From Leguminivora glycinivorella (lineage: Eukaryota; Arthropoda; Insecta; Lepidoptera; Tortricidae): 64,000 nucleotides of DNA. A program made the translations under genes and the position numbers. The DNA is taken from assembly GCF_023078275.1 (NCBI RefSeq), contig NC_062978.1, positions 19,305,883-19,369,882 on the forward strand, given 5' to 3'. Shown here piece after piece: positions 47,198 to 59,001 of the stretch (positions are counted from its first letter, which is position 1; each line of letters opens with the position of its first letter). The notes below the pieces were generated by a model. The model was not told where the DNA came from and ran no database searches. It saw only the letters and a program-made list of their open reading frames with translations.

Positions 47198-47376
47198 TCC
47201 ATACTAATATTATAAATGGGAAAGTGTGTGTGTCTGTTTGTTTGTCCGTCTTTCACGGCAAAACGGAGCCGCGAATTGACGTGATTTTTTAAATGGAGAT
47301 TGTTGAAGGGATGGAAAGTGACATAGGCTACTTTTTGTCTCTTTTTAGCGCGAGCAAAGCCGCGGGAAAAAGCTAG
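47198..47376 (+). mobile_element. Helitron-like nonautonomous element, copy 2
   Basis: TCCATACTAATATTATAAAT to gggaaaaagCTAG, matching copy 1 closely. It is preceded by A and followed by T, the expected Helitron host dinucleotide. A small hairpin (ggtggttaaa/tttaaccacc) follows at 47391-47415. Confidence 0.75.
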
Positions 47377-48909
47377 TATTTTTATAATGGGGTGGTTAAA
47401 ACTTGTTTAACCACCTAGGTGGAAAACCATTTGTCATTGTATATTGAATATGGACGAATTTTTACATAAAAAACGTCCTTGTTGTAATAGAAGAAAGAAT
47501 AAGGACACTTTAAGCATGGAATGACATAAATATTTACGAAAAACGTTATTTTATAAAATCCAACAAAGTAGGGGCTTAGGTACTTAAAAAACTTAATTAC
47601 AACTTAACCTTACATTACAAGTAATAACAGATCTAAAGTAACGATCGACTTACGATACTATGTTTTTGTTTAATCCGTTTAATACGCTCACTATCATGAC
47701 ATGTAAAAACCGGGTTAAATATTTTATTTTCAAATTTTGTTTGCAAACAGGACCCGTGTCCTAAAACAACACTCCCAGGAATTAAAAATAGATTTAAGAC
47801 AGTTTAGTTTTTGTTGTTTAAAGATGATTTAGAGAAAGTAGCAAGATGTAAGAATCATTTGTTTCCAGTTTAGTCTTATGGTCGCAGTTGTAAGAAAGTT
47901 TCAGGCTAGAGGAATGCGTAACTTAAAAATATTAAAATTCCATTTTAACCGAGTTGAAAAAAGAGGAGATATCCCTGAATCCGCATTTTATGTAATAATG
48001 GAAATATAATTTACATTATTTTTTAAACGGGTAAAAAAATAGAAGTTACATACCATCTAAAAAGACATCAGGACGCAAGACTTGGAATGGACAAATTTCA
48101 GCGAGATTGATAGCATAGAGATTAACATAAAAAAAAGGACAAGAGTCATTTGACCAGCAATGGGCAAAAAATTAGCCTATTTAAAAGTTAAAAAAGAAGG
48201 TAAAACCAAATGATATACTAAATCAAAAGATCCAATTATTATGAATACTTACTAAAATATAATAAGTTGTATAATACCTATCCCACGACAGACACCGAAA
48301 AACAAAAAAATAACTTACACACTTTCTCCACATGGCCGTTGATATTTTAATCTGTTTCAGAGGCTGCATAAATATTTATTTAAGCCTTAATCCCGTCGCC
48401 GGCTTATTTGTACGGAGTGTCGCGTTATTCAGGAAGTTTTGGTTGTAACCTTATTGCTTTTGGGGTTTAGTTGTTTTGTGTAATATAACATAACATAGTC
48501 ACGGGTTAAGTCAGAAAAGGATAGTCTATGTCAGAGTTATTTAAAGAGTTCAAACTATACGAAAAACTTATGAGTACTTTAATTGTTTCCAATGCATAGG
48601 TATATAATTATTATGGCGTAAATGAATAACAACTATGCGTTAATAAATAAATTGCTCATAAAGCGACCGCAGCGGCGGAATGTGCCTAAATTTTTAAACA
48701 TATTCAATATGGGAGCCTCGGTAAAAGGCACTTTTCTATATCATTAGAAACTTCCGGGCGCATAAGTTTTTTACATTAATCGCATAGCTTGTTCTTGTGT
48801 TTGATGGAACTGGTGACCGAGCTGGCGAAAAATAAATGGATATTGGCTCAGATCATTGGCAAATCACGCAGGTCTAACGTTCTGTTCCTCGAAACTCAAT
48901 ATTCATACT
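47377..48909. other. Gene-free stretch, nothing recognised
   Basis: No supported ORF, RNA or repeat beyond the small hairpin near 47391. Confidence 0.4.
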
Positions 48910-49028
48910 GGGGGCCGATTTTTGAGTCTCACGGCGTTCGAATTCAGAAAATTTTCACTGAAAATAATAGGCAATTAACCGTTTTCAACCGGTATTTTAG
49001 TGACAGTGAGACTCAAAAATCGGCCCCC
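48910..49028. mobile_element. MITE, 119 bp, perfect 23-bp TIRs
   Basis: GGGGGCCGATTTTTGAGTCT and its exact complement at the other end, continuing to cac/gtg. Interior is AT-rich. Confidence 0.88.
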
Positions 49029-49916
49029 TGAAACCAGATGATATCAATTTCGAACATCACCGTTAACTTTACGCGTAAAGCAATATCAACTCTCGTTTAA
49101 ATACGCAATAACTTCATTCGCATAAAACAACCGAAAGAGTAACTTTAGTTCGCATTGCTCGCCTTACTTCCAAAAACAAATGGCTATCGTTCGAATTTCA
49201 AACTTTCCTACCGTTACTACGGAAAAACTATCACGGACAAACAGCCCGTTTAAAACCTATTTGCTATTCAAATCGAAACTTTATACCGCTTACACAAGAA
49301 CTTTCCTGAATGCATATATGAAGTTGTTGCACCCCCGATCGGTTTACGAATGAGAATTGATTTCGAAAAGTCTTCACATCTCGCGTTTAGAACTTACATG
49401 TAACGTTTTTGAGCCGAGTAAATAGAATTAGGGGCATAAAACGCTGGAAAAGGGTTTTAGAAGATCTATCTGTTGCGTAAATCTTTGCTAAACGAGTATC
49501 AGAGCGGGCCGTTGTAACGTATGATTGAATTGACTCGAGTCCTTGGCGCGAGTTTTATGACGACGTGGAGCTACTTAGTTTGAATGAGGCCGTTTTATCT
49601 AGATTTTGTGTACTGTAAGAGGTTTCATATACGGAATGAAACCTTTTACATACAGCATTTCCGATTTAAATTTAGAATAATTAGATAAACATCAATGAGA
49701 ACGAACACTTGACGGGGCATTCGAATAGAAGCAGCGATTAAGAGTAGTTGATTGTAACTTAGCTCCCATGGAATAAAAAAATATAGTTTAATAATCCCAT
49801 TTGAAGTGTTTTAATGGATGCCCTTCACCGATAGGCCGTCTCTCTTACAGTACCTAGTTACCTACATTTTCAATATGTATAGACTTTTTTGTACATTTTT
49901 ATACAACCCCAACTTT
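49029..49916. other. Gene-free stretch, nothing recognised
   Basis: No supported feature. Confidence 0.4.
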
Positions 49917-50160
49917 TTTCTTCTTCTTCTCAGTCATGCGTTCTTGACAGAGCGGTTGTGGTCTTGTGTTGGCCGAGTCTTCACCATTGCGAACCCACAT
50001 GCAGCGCCATGCAGCTCTATTCATGGTGGATTGAGAGTTGTTGTTTACGCTGAAGTGCGTCACAAATTCAATGAGATCTGTCCATCGTGTTGAAGAACGC
50101 TCACGAGATCTTTTGCCTTTAACTTTCCTTGCAACCCAAAACATTCCGTTGCACCCCATC
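49917..50160 (-). pseudogene. LINE C-terminal remnant with GAA-type tail
   Basis: On the minus strand an open frame holds STRWTDLIEFVT, then MNRAAWRCMWVRNGED and ends in EKKKKK over a GAAGAAGAAG tail. The W/D.I ... M.RAAWR pattern matches LINE C-terminal tails and the remnant at 7935-8575. No RT core; likely a truncated retroposed copy. Confidence 0.5.
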
Positions 50161-50597
50161 TTTTGAAAATAAATTTTACTTTACTTTACTTCTACTTTAC
50201 TTTTCATTGACGTAAATAGTAAAAAAAAACTCTGTAGTGAAAAAAATTTTCCCGATAAAACTTAATAAAGTCAAGCGGTCAACCGTCACCGGCAATTTGC
50301 GATGTAAATTAATTTGAATATCGAACGCATCCGTTATGTTCTGTCCCATTTACGAAATATTACGACCGTTTCATTTTTACTCATTCTGATTCAATTTTTA
50401 ATAATGATCTTATTACAGGTATGGTAAACTCACGCGTGTTAAATAATATTAGTGTAATTGGTCACTCACGTGAAAAATATCTCTACATATTTCACAATAC
50501 CGTTTGCATTCGCGTTCGCGCGTTGACTGGCGCAACCGTAGAGGCCTAGGGGCAAATAGATTTAAATACTCGTAGGTACGGCCAATTTTGTAAAAAT
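50161..50597. other. Gene-free stretch, nothing recognised
   Basis: A ttactttactttactttact run lies at about 50170-50205. Confidence 0.4.
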
Positions 50598-50850
50598 AGC
50601 CCCGTGTCGTGACGGGTTAATAATTTCACCACCCCCTTTCTTCTCGTGGGTGTCGTAGTAGTTGACCGTGGGATATGGGTTAAATTGTGGCGTAGGCGAG
50701 ATGCTGATAACCTGTCACTGCAATGTCACAATTTGGATTTCTTTCAACCCCTTTTTGCCAAGAGTGGCACTGAAACGTAGTAGTTCATGTGCTCTGTCTA
50801 CCACTTTATGGGATACATGCGTGATTATATATATGTATGTGTATATGTAT
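50598..50850 (+). mobile_element. SINE/LINE-end family 4, uninterrupted copy
   Basis: gtgtcgtgacgggttaataa, ttaaattgtggcgtaggcga, gtcactgcaatgtcacaatt, ttttgccaagagtggcactg, then (tatg)n at the 3' end. It is the reference for the split copies at 28444 and 50985. Confidence 0.82.
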
Positions 50851-51056
50851 GCTTGTGTACAAATATTTGAAATTATATTTTGGAAAATTATCGAATGCAA
50901 GGAGGAAAACGAGGACTAGATTTGTATGAATAACTTGTTTCGGGGCCTTAAGTAACATAATATCCATATAAAGCAAACGGCTCATTCTGTGTATTAGCTA
51001 CTAGCAACCAGTCACTGTAACATTACGATTTTGTTTTTTTTTTTCAACCCCATAAT

Positions 51057-51845
51057 GAAGTAAGAGCCCAGAGCCGCCAGACCTTTCTCATTTTCTCAAG
51101 GATGAAACTTTGGGATAATGTAGAGTTCGTATCGACGATTAATGTTTGCATATTACCTAGTTCGGCCCGTCGGCCATTTTTTGCTATAAGTTTTTTTTTT
51201 GAAAAACACTAACTTTCCTTAAATTCTCAAGGCTATTTTTTATATATTTACCTCTAATATATGTGTTAGAAAATATTGTTAGGAATTGATAATCATCATT
51301 TACTATACATTTGCGCCGGCCGTAGCTTGAGAAATTAGGGTAAGTTAGAGAGACTTTCAAGCGTCTGCTAAAAGTTACAGCCGGCGGAAAAGGTCAGACA
51401 ATGATGATCATCAAATCCTAACAGTATTTTCTAACACATATATAAAGATAAGCCTTGAGAATTAAAGGAAAGTTAGTGTTTTTCAAAAAAAACTTGTAGC
51501 AAACGCTCCGGCTGTGGAAGTCATTCCCGATTCATTCCGAGTCATTCCGATGAACTACAGTATGGGGTTCTTCAAAAAAGGAGTGTACAATCTTCTAATG
51601 GGTCGGCAACGCGCATGTGACACCCCTTGAGTTGCAGGCGTCCATAGGTTACGGCGACCGCTTTCCATCAGGCGGGCCGTATACCTGTTTGCCACCGACG
51701 TGGTATAAAAAAAAAGCAAAAAAATGGACTACGGGCCGAACAAGGTAATATGCAGACTTTAAATGTCGATACGAACTCAACATTATCCCAAAGTTTCATC
51801 CTTGAGAAAATGTGGAAAGGTCTGGCGTCTCTCGGCTCCTAGAGG
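51057..51845. mobile_element. Long-TIR foldback element, itself interrupted
   Basis: Arms from agagccgccagacctttctc leftwards and its complement on the right pair at about 90 percent over more than 100 bp (for example gaaactttgggataatgt), and continue as aacactaactttccttaaat to the centre. A 5-bp duplication ATAAT flanks it (51052-51056 and 51846-51850). The right arm is interrupted by 51504-51714. Confidence 0.85.
51504..51714 (+). mobile_element. LINE-type 3' end inserted in the foldback arm
   Basis: It is flanked by AGCAAA at 51498-51503 and 51715-51720 and ends in an A run. It shares ggcaacgcgcatgtgacac and gtttgccaccgacgt with 55690-55840; 60525-60645 has the same layout. Confidence 0.82.
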
Positions 51846-51958
51846 ATAATTGCTAAAAGTGGCACTGAAATTGAGCAGTTTTATAATGTTCTATCTTATA
51901 GGAATATAGGCGTGAGTTTATGTACCGGTGTGCATAATAAATTTCTAAAATCATGATT

Positions 51959-52176
51959 AACTTGCTCACTTTTTAACTTCTGATTAGCAGAAACGTCTGC
52001 AATCGATGCCGTTAGGCTTAGAATAAATTTAAAAGTGGAAAATGTCTGCCTTGGGTGAGACTTGAACTCACGGCCTCTGGAGCGCTGGAGTATCGATCCA
52101 GAGGCCGTGAGTTCAAGTCTCACCCAAGGCAGACATTTTCCACTTTTAAATTTATTCTAAGCCTAACTTGCTCACT
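51959..52176 (-). mobile_element. SINE family 5 with inverted duplication of its head
   Basis: Arms 52011-52080 and 52098-52167 are exact complements over 70 bp, around a 17-bp spacer agcgctggagtatcgat. The whole is flanked by the direct repeat AACTTGCTCACT (51959-51970 and 52165-52176). The minus-strand part runs through the SINE body to the left repeat, whereas the plus part stops at gcctaac. Confidence 0.92.
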
Positions 52177-52619
52177 CCCGTAAAAGGTTTGCCGTCGGTC
52201 ACTGACCGGTTAAAAACATCCTCAGATCACCCGAGCAAATTGCACACGTTTGGCCAAATAGCCTTTGCCAATGATAGATGCCGCCTCGGTGAAGGATGGG
52301 CCAATTAGGCGATAATTACGAGAGATCGATGGGTTGTCACCCTTTGGCCGGGAGATGTCGTTCGGAAGGATCTTGTTAAGGCGAGCAGACATGCTGAAAG
52401 TGCCCGAACCGAAAGCCGAAAGTGGAAAGACCTATAGGTAGCTAGTAGGATATGTTTTGATGCGCCACTGTGTAATTGTGTATTGACCACTGACCCATAT
52501 TACCTATAGATCAACTATAACATGAACTTTGGAATCAGTTTTTCATTACGACTTTTATCATTACCAACAAATTTTCAGATACTAAGTAGGTACCTTTACT
52601 ACATATTATAATGATTTTA
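52177..52619. other. Gene-free stretch, nothing recognised
   Basis: No supported feature. Confidence 0.4.
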
Positions 52620-52775
52620 TTGATATTTCATCCCGTTTTCGGCTTTTTAACCCCCAAAGCAAAAACGACGTGGTGTTATAAGTTTGACGTGTCTGTTTGT
52701 CTGTCTGTGGCATCGTAGCTCCCGAACGCATGAAGCGATTTAGATTTGTGAATTTTTTTTTTTTTTTAGTATGAA
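52620..52775 (-). mobile_element. Repeat 3' end fragment, relative of 16690-16915
   Basis: Complement holds tttagattt..., (GACA)n and cacgtcgtttttgc words in the same order, with an A run near 52745. Confidence 0.5.
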
Positions 52776-53779
52776 TAGGTAGACGTTTGACCACGATCAC
52801 ACCTGATGGTAAGTGATGAATAAAATAGATTGGATTCGATTTAGATTAAGTTTATTTTGTTTGAAAGCTGAATTAGTATTCTTCTTAGCCATGTTTGATG
52901 AAAATCTGACCAATGTTGAGGGGTTTTTCAAAATTTTTAATAATTTCAATTTTTTTATCGTTGTTATTCTAAATATGGCATTCGTCAACTTTGATGATTC
53001 ATAATGTCAAGTTGTCAATGCGCGCGTAAATCTAAACTTCAACAAGTCATTATCAAAGCCACAATATCATAAACGACTATAACCTTTCATAGAGAAACTG
53101 ACATTTTGCTCCCAAGAGCGGGAAGCTAGGCATTACCGTTTGACCGGTGATTCAACGTATCAATGGAAAGTAGCCGTTTACCCATATTATTATGACTTCA
53201 TTAGTATTCTGGTAGCAAAGGATTGGTCATCAATTTGTAGTCACATGTGACATGTGTGTACCTATTACCTACTTATATAACATACGTTCATATGAAATCT
53301 TGACAAAATTAGGTACTTTTGAAAATGTAAAAGTCACTATAAACTGGAATTTTCTGTAATCCATTAAATTTGGTTTGTACATTTATTTTATACTTGTATT
53401 GTAAGTGGTAAGTAGGTATACTTTCTTTTTTTATCATTATATCATTTTTCTATCATTGATGTTAAAGGCTTATTACAGAGTCGAGGACTATTTGACAGAC
53501 AAACATGCATGGCCCGAACCAGAAACTACAAAAAACGAATAGCAATTAAAATAATTGTATTATGTATAGAGGACACAGTTCAGATAAGAAAGCACATCAA
53601 ATATTTTATATTTTATGTTGTGTAGGTAAATTACATATTTAATGATATTGAGATTCATATTATCTTTTTCTTCTGTGACAATTTGATATGTTTTCTCTGA
53701 AGAAGAACGACGTATTATTAAGCAATAATATAATTTATTGAAATTAATTTCCATAGAGTACCTAGTCTGTTCATATTCT
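52776..53779. other. Gene-free stretch, nothing recognised
   Basis: Overlapping short frames on both strands at 52797-53004 are low-complexity (F/N/K-rich) and unsupported. Confidence 0.4.
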
Positions 53780-54040
53780 TTGATGAATACTTTTGCATGT
53801 TAAATTGTATCTTGTTATTTAATGCATGTTAGTTATAAGATGTAATGTTTTGAAAAGAAGTTGCCCGCCGAGTTTCTTGCCGGTCCCATAGTGGATACCC
53901 CCCTCCCAACAGCTGAGGGGGGACTGAAATCTTCTCGAGGCTGAGGCGTAGGGTTAGAGCCGGCGTAGCTTTATTTGACGTTCATATGCGCATTGTAATA
54001 TGCCTACTTGAAAAATAAATATTTCATTTTCATTTTTTTT
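53780..54040 (+). mobile_element. LINE 3' UTR-like end
   Basis: aagttgcccgccgagtttct, then cggcgtagctttatttgacg, ending aaataaatatttcattttca and a T run. This word order is common to lepidopteran LINE 3' ends as I recall them; the clade is not identified. Confidence 0.6.
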
Positions 54041-54253
54041 TTATGTAGATTATGAATAAGTAACTTTTAATAACTTTGACAGTCAATAGGTACCTACTCA
54101 TTGTAATGTGGTATAACTTTTTGGAACAAATAACAAACCAAATTATATTGATAGTATGCCAAATAAATAGATGAAAAGGATGTGCAAAAAATTCTTGCAT
54201 ATTACGTATGTATTTTTATATGCACCATTTTTTAGCATCATATATTAACATGT

Positions 54254-54418
54254 CTATAACAATATGACCACCATAAAGAGTCCAATGACCCCGGAAGGGT
54301 GGACAGCTAACCCCTTAAAAGCAGAGTCTAAGGATTTCCAAAATTGTCCCATGAATAAAAATGCGGCAATAACTCTTAATGCCGGTCGAAATATGACCGG
54401 ATGCGTTTCTATTGTGCG
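54254..54418 (-). other. Possible coding segment of unknown membrane-type protein
   Basis: A 54-codon minus-strand frame (preceded by an in-frame TGA) reads with a hydrophobic C-terminus and a PALRVIAAFLFMGQFW then HPSGVIGLFMVVILL-stop pattern, unlike the nearby low-complexity frames. It may be a last exon or a gene fragment. I do not recognise the family; composition is the only evidence. Confidence 0.2.
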
Positions 54419-54527
54419 TCACGCCGTAATACTGGTTGCACACGGAGATAGGTATATCGCTTAGCAACGAAAGAAAGAAATAAACATAAGAAACTTAACC
54501 CTTGAATGCATGACCTTGACAAATGAC

Positions 54528-54635
54528 CCGCGGCAACCTTCAAATCCAGAGTGAATAGGCACCTTCTGGGCGAGCTCACTCCATCGTAGGCCACGTCTTT
54601 GCTTTGGCTAGTCTGTGGCAAAGAGTTAGCCCATT
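54528..54635 (+). repeat. Dispersed repeat, copy 1
   Basis: ctgggcgagctcactccatc and gtaggccacgtctttgc... to cccatttataataa and an A run. Copy 2 at 59530-59625. Confidence 0.75.
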
Positions 54636-55689
54636 TATAATAAAAAAAAAAAATATTTATTCAAATTTGAATTTTGGCATGCTGTCAGTAGAGTCAAAAT
54701 ACATGATGCATTATATCATCACTATGCGTTAAGGGTTAAGAAAGAAAGTGCATGAATTTGCGCAGCAGCGGTTGGAAAACCTGGATGCTAAGCGCCATAT
54801 CTGAAAGACGCGACCTAAGCCCTCCTACACGTAACCCGCAATTCGTCTGGACTGCTCCACTGTGCGGCGTGTGACTGCATCTTCAAGACCAAGTTTGGGT
54901 CTGGCTGTAAAATCTTGGTGCGAAATCGTTAGTTGATTAATTAAGTTGAGGATTCAGTGAGGAGTGTAAGGAGTTACTTCATATGAAAGTAATAATGAAA
55001 CCTAAGCTAATGCTTGCGTCTTTTCAAACATACGAGTATCATTCACTTCAATATAGGTAAAACATCACAGTGGCTAGTTCCCTCCGGTGTGAACCCGTCC
55101 TAAAGCGGACTATGTCCCCGGCATGCAATATGCATGAGCATGCATCTTACACCTTACGCGCACGCGCTTTATAGCTTAGCCCGCGGACTTCCAATTGTGA
55201 GCCGGATCCATTGTTTTCCAAATTATAATAAAGACCATAAATGCCGTAATATAGAATATTATGCATTTAGGAAGAGTTTTTTTACATATTCTAGGGAGGA
55301 CTAAGCCATGGCTCCCATGAGCTGTGGCGAATGCCGAGAGGATGATTATGATGATAGTTGTAAGAGGTAGGGCATAGCGAATGATATTCCGCTTTGTGTG
55401 GTAGGGCACACACAGCACAGCGGATATCATCTCGATCGAATCTAGAGCAGAGCTCAACTGGGGAAGTACCTCCGCCTTACAGAAGACCGTAGACAAATAG
55501 CACTAAACCCTACTCATGGGAGCAGGAACACAACTCTTGCCGGTGAGTAAGGCTGCCAGAGCTCAATGAGGGTGCGGTGTGCTGGTGATGGAAGGATCTA
55601 AGGAACTAACTGTTGTTCCGTCTATTGTCCTTTGAGTCGTCGTCAACCCGAACCCTCCTTGGAACTTGTACACTCTTTTTGCCGTGTAC
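54636..55689. other. Gene-free stretch with a SINE fragment
   Basis: Near 55300-55350 is a decayed piece of a family 1 tail (tcccatgagctgtggcgaat, (gat)n). The rest is unassigned. Confidence 0.4.
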
Positions 55690-55840
55690 TTAACACAGCA
55701 AAAGGGAGTGTACAAGCTTCTAATGGGTTGGCAACGCGCATGTGACACTCTTTGAGTTGCAGGCGTTCATAGGTTACGGTGACCGCTTTTCATCAGGCGG
55801 ACCGTATGATTGTTTGCCACCGACGTAGTATAAAAAAAAT
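55690..55840 (+). mobile_element. LINE-type 3' end, second copy
   Basis: ggcaacgcgcatgtgacact and gtttgccaccgacgtagtat followed by an A run; shared with 51504-51714. Confidence 0.75.
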
Positions 55841-56480
55841 GATGATATTTTTGACAGGACTAGAGAATTTCCCTCCTTCTCGCACTGGTTTAATGGGGAT
55901 TATGGAATTCGCATACACTGTCTGAAGCTTTCCTCATGAGGTAATTTTCAGTTTCAGGATATATTTTGATTTTACAGTAACTTAGAAGCTTCCTTTTCGA
56001 TTTTTTACATTTTTAAAAATTCCCAGATATTACATAACCTAAGCCTAAGCCTCGTAGGAGTTTACCAATTTTGAGTTTGACATTTGAGTGTTTACATAAA
56101 ATCTCTAGTCCGTGAGTCAATCTTCGCAATGTCAATCACCAGACCACAAACCACCATTACTCACGAACAATATCGTTTAATATGGTATACTAATTGATAT
56201 TCGCGGTTAGAAAGGTACGAAAAAAACAGATGACCACTGTTCTACTAGATAAGTACCTACTTTGTACGACTGAACGAGAAACAGATCGTGTGATCAAGTT
56301 AAAGCTATTATAAAACTTCGTAAGTCCCTGTAATGTAAATATGTATTTGGATAACTACTTACTTATTTTTGTCGACTTTTATTTATAGAAATATCAAATA
56401 TCGATAATTTCGTAGTTGTTTATATATACTATTCTAAATATCGAGTTAATTTTTAAGATATAATTCAAATAACTATCTTT
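55841..56480. other. Gene-free stretch, nothing recognised
   Basis: No supported feature. Confidence 0.4.
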
Positions 56481-56722
56481 TCCGTGTGGTGACGGGTTAA
56501 GAATTTCACCACCCCCTTTCTTCCCATGGGTGTCGTAGAAGTCGACTGTGGGATACGGGTTAAATTGTGGCGTAGGCTCGGCCGGCAACCTGTCACTGCA
56601 ATGTCACAATTTTCGTTTTCTTTCAACCCCTTTTTGCCAAGAGTGGCACTGAAACTTGAGTAGTTCATGTGTTCTGCCTACCCCTTTATGGGATACAGGC
56701 GTGATTGTATGTATGTATCTTT
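56481..56722 (+). mobile_element. SINE/LINE-end family 4, uninterrupted copy
   Basis: cgtgtggtgacgggttaaga to cttgagtagttcatgtgttc, then (gtat)n; as in 50598-50850. Confidence 0.82.
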
Positions 56723-57800
56723 TAAATATACCTACCAGGTAGGCAAAATTAACCGACGCAAATCACCACCCTATATTTCGAGCGCATTTAACGGGTCACA
56801 AAATTTAGACCTAAAACAATATTTCAATTAATGCCTGCAACCTCACCAAATGCAAAACGCTATATCAATAACAATACAAACCAAATTGAATATCGAATCG
56901 GCCAGTGACAATTAACCTTTCAGTTCTCCCGTTTAATTCGGGTAAAGGGACGTATAATGGGCTATTCGGGATCATATTACGCTGGTCAGACCGCCAATGG
57001 CCAATCGGATTGAACGCTGACACATCAGATGTCGCTACTGACGCTATCAAGGATTATTAATAGAGTGACCAAGTGCAGTCTGAATTGGGGGCATTAGGGT
57101 ATTAGAATTTTCAATTGGGATTCTGTAATGTCAACATTTTAGTAGGCTTTGTGCAATGAAATAGAAAGGGGTGTCAAATCAAAATCTGACAAGAATATTG
57201 GAAATGGGTGACAAAAAATGCTCATACAATTTTCAAAGCTCCCTTCTAACTCTTTTGCTAAATTCAAAAATGTAATGGAGGAGTTTTCATAATGCATAAA
57301 ACAACCTAAATAAAAATAATTTGAAAAAAGGAGACGATGATTGTATGAAGAAAAGGTCGTCCAACTCCTAAGAACCACCAAACACCAAACATGAACCACG
57401 AAACCACCAAACATGGTGGCACCACTAAGTAACAGCAAACATCCATAGACTTTATGCCATTACAATAAGGATTACAAAAGTACAGCTAACAGTGTTGCCG
57501 ATGGCGTACTACGCATAATAACATTACAAAAATATGACATTATTTTTAGCTCGTAATTGCTATAAATATTAACACAACTATAACTATTTAAGTATACTAC
57601 TAATTGAAACCGCTAAGTTTGGAGTTTGTCAAACAAGGCCCTTGGATCCTTGGAGTCTAAATTTAAACCGTGTGCTGGGCTCACGATAGAGGTCTAATGC
57701 CTGAACGGTGTTCGCAGGACTGGGCGCAGTCATTATTAATTACCGGCTTACGCCTTCCCTTTGCATACAGAGATTTAGCTTCAAGAAACCAAAAATAAGT
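56723..57800. other. Gene-free stretch, nothing recognised
   Basis: A 99-codon minus-strand frame at 57139-57438 has no recognisable domain. Confidence 0.4.
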
Positions 57801-57918
57801 TTAACCCCCTTATTCATAAAAAAAATACTGGATTAGTTAAGTGTTTTGTCTCTTTCTCACAAATACAAAAACAGATTACTAGTTAGTTCAGTAACTTTTT
57901 TATGAATAAGGAGATTAA
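57801..57918. mobile_element. TTAA-flanked MITE, about 110 bp (piggyBac-like target)
   Basis: TTAA at 57801-57804 and 57915-57918. Between them ccccttattcataaaaaaa and ttttttatgaataaggag form near-exact TIRs. TTAA duplication is characteristic of piggyBac elements; superfamily is inferred. Confidence 0.72.
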
Positions 57919-58392
57919 TCTCCGCTACACGTAAGATATAAGCTTATTAGCGATAAGACCGCCTGTTGCTTTAACTCTTCTAAATTGCTGTGTATATCAA
58001 CTTCAATGTATAGTTTAGGTGAAATAAAGAGTATTTGTATTGTAAGGGTCGATACAACACGCGACTTACTTGTATTAGAACTGCGCGCCGACTGCACAAC
58101 AAATTCATGTGCAGTTCGCCAGTAAGTTTTATGCTTAGCCTAACTTTCTATGAGCTTGTTTTTTTTTTTTAAGACAGTCATTTATTTTAATTAGGTAGGC
58201 GCTTAATTTGTTTATTATTATTTTACCTACAAAAGTTATGAGCATACGTATGAAAAAGGAAAATACTATTCACTTCTTACTTTTAGAATAATCAAGAAAG
58301 TCAAATTATGTCCGGAGAAGAAATAAAACGTTTAGTGTGGCCCTTCTTTTTAATTATTTACCCAGTCCATAGTTTCAGAATAGCGTCTATCG
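57919..58392. other. Gene-free stretch, nothing recognised
   Basis: A small hairpin near 58070-58130 (agaactgcgc and gcagttcgcc) is the only structure. Confidence 0.4.
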
Positions 58393-59001
58393 TTTTTAGG
58401 GTTCCGTAGCCAAAATGGCAAAAACGGAACCCTTATAGTTTCGTCATGTCCGTCTGTCCGTCTGTCCGTCTGTCCGTCTGTCCGTCTGTCACAGCCGATT
58501 TACTCGGAAACTATAAGTACTACAGTGATGAAATTTGATGGGAATATGTGTTGTATGAACCGCTACAAAATTATGACACTAAATAGTAAAAAAAAGAATT
58601 GGGGGTGGGGCCCCCCATACATGTAACTGAGGGATGAAAATTTTTTTTCGATGTACATACCCGTGTGGGGTATCAATGGAAAGGTCTTTTAAAATGATAT
58701 AAAGTTTTCTAAAAAACATTTTTCTTAAAGTGAACGGTTTTTTGAGATATCAGCTCTCAAAGTCGTAAAAAGTATGTCCCCCCCCCTCTATTTTTATAAC
58801 TACGGGGTATAAAATTCTAAAAAAAATAGAGGTGATGCATGCTAATTAACTCTTTCAACGATTTTTGGTTTGATCAAAGTATCTCTTATAGTTTTTGAGA
58901 TAGGTTGATTTAACTGTAATTTTGGTTAAGTTATTGGTTTATTATATTTGCTGCTACGGAACCCTTTGTGCGCGAGCCCGACTCGCACTTGGCCGGTTTT
59001 T
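58393..59001 (+). mobile_element. Family F-related element, divergent subfamily
   Basis: It has the same start (agggttccgtag) and end (cttggccggttttt), with (CTGTCCGT)n near 58447, but the interior (gggatgaaaatttttttt, ggtatcaatggaaaggt) differs from the other three copies. Confidence 0.78.

Larger units (their letters stand above)
50985..51918 (+). mobile_element. Family 4 copy split by a long-TIR element
   Basis: The left piece (to 51056, ...tcaacccc) and right piece (from 51846, ...gtggcactgaaattgag) rejoin to the 50598-50850 order. The pieces are diverged, so this host copy is older. Confidence 0.75.
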
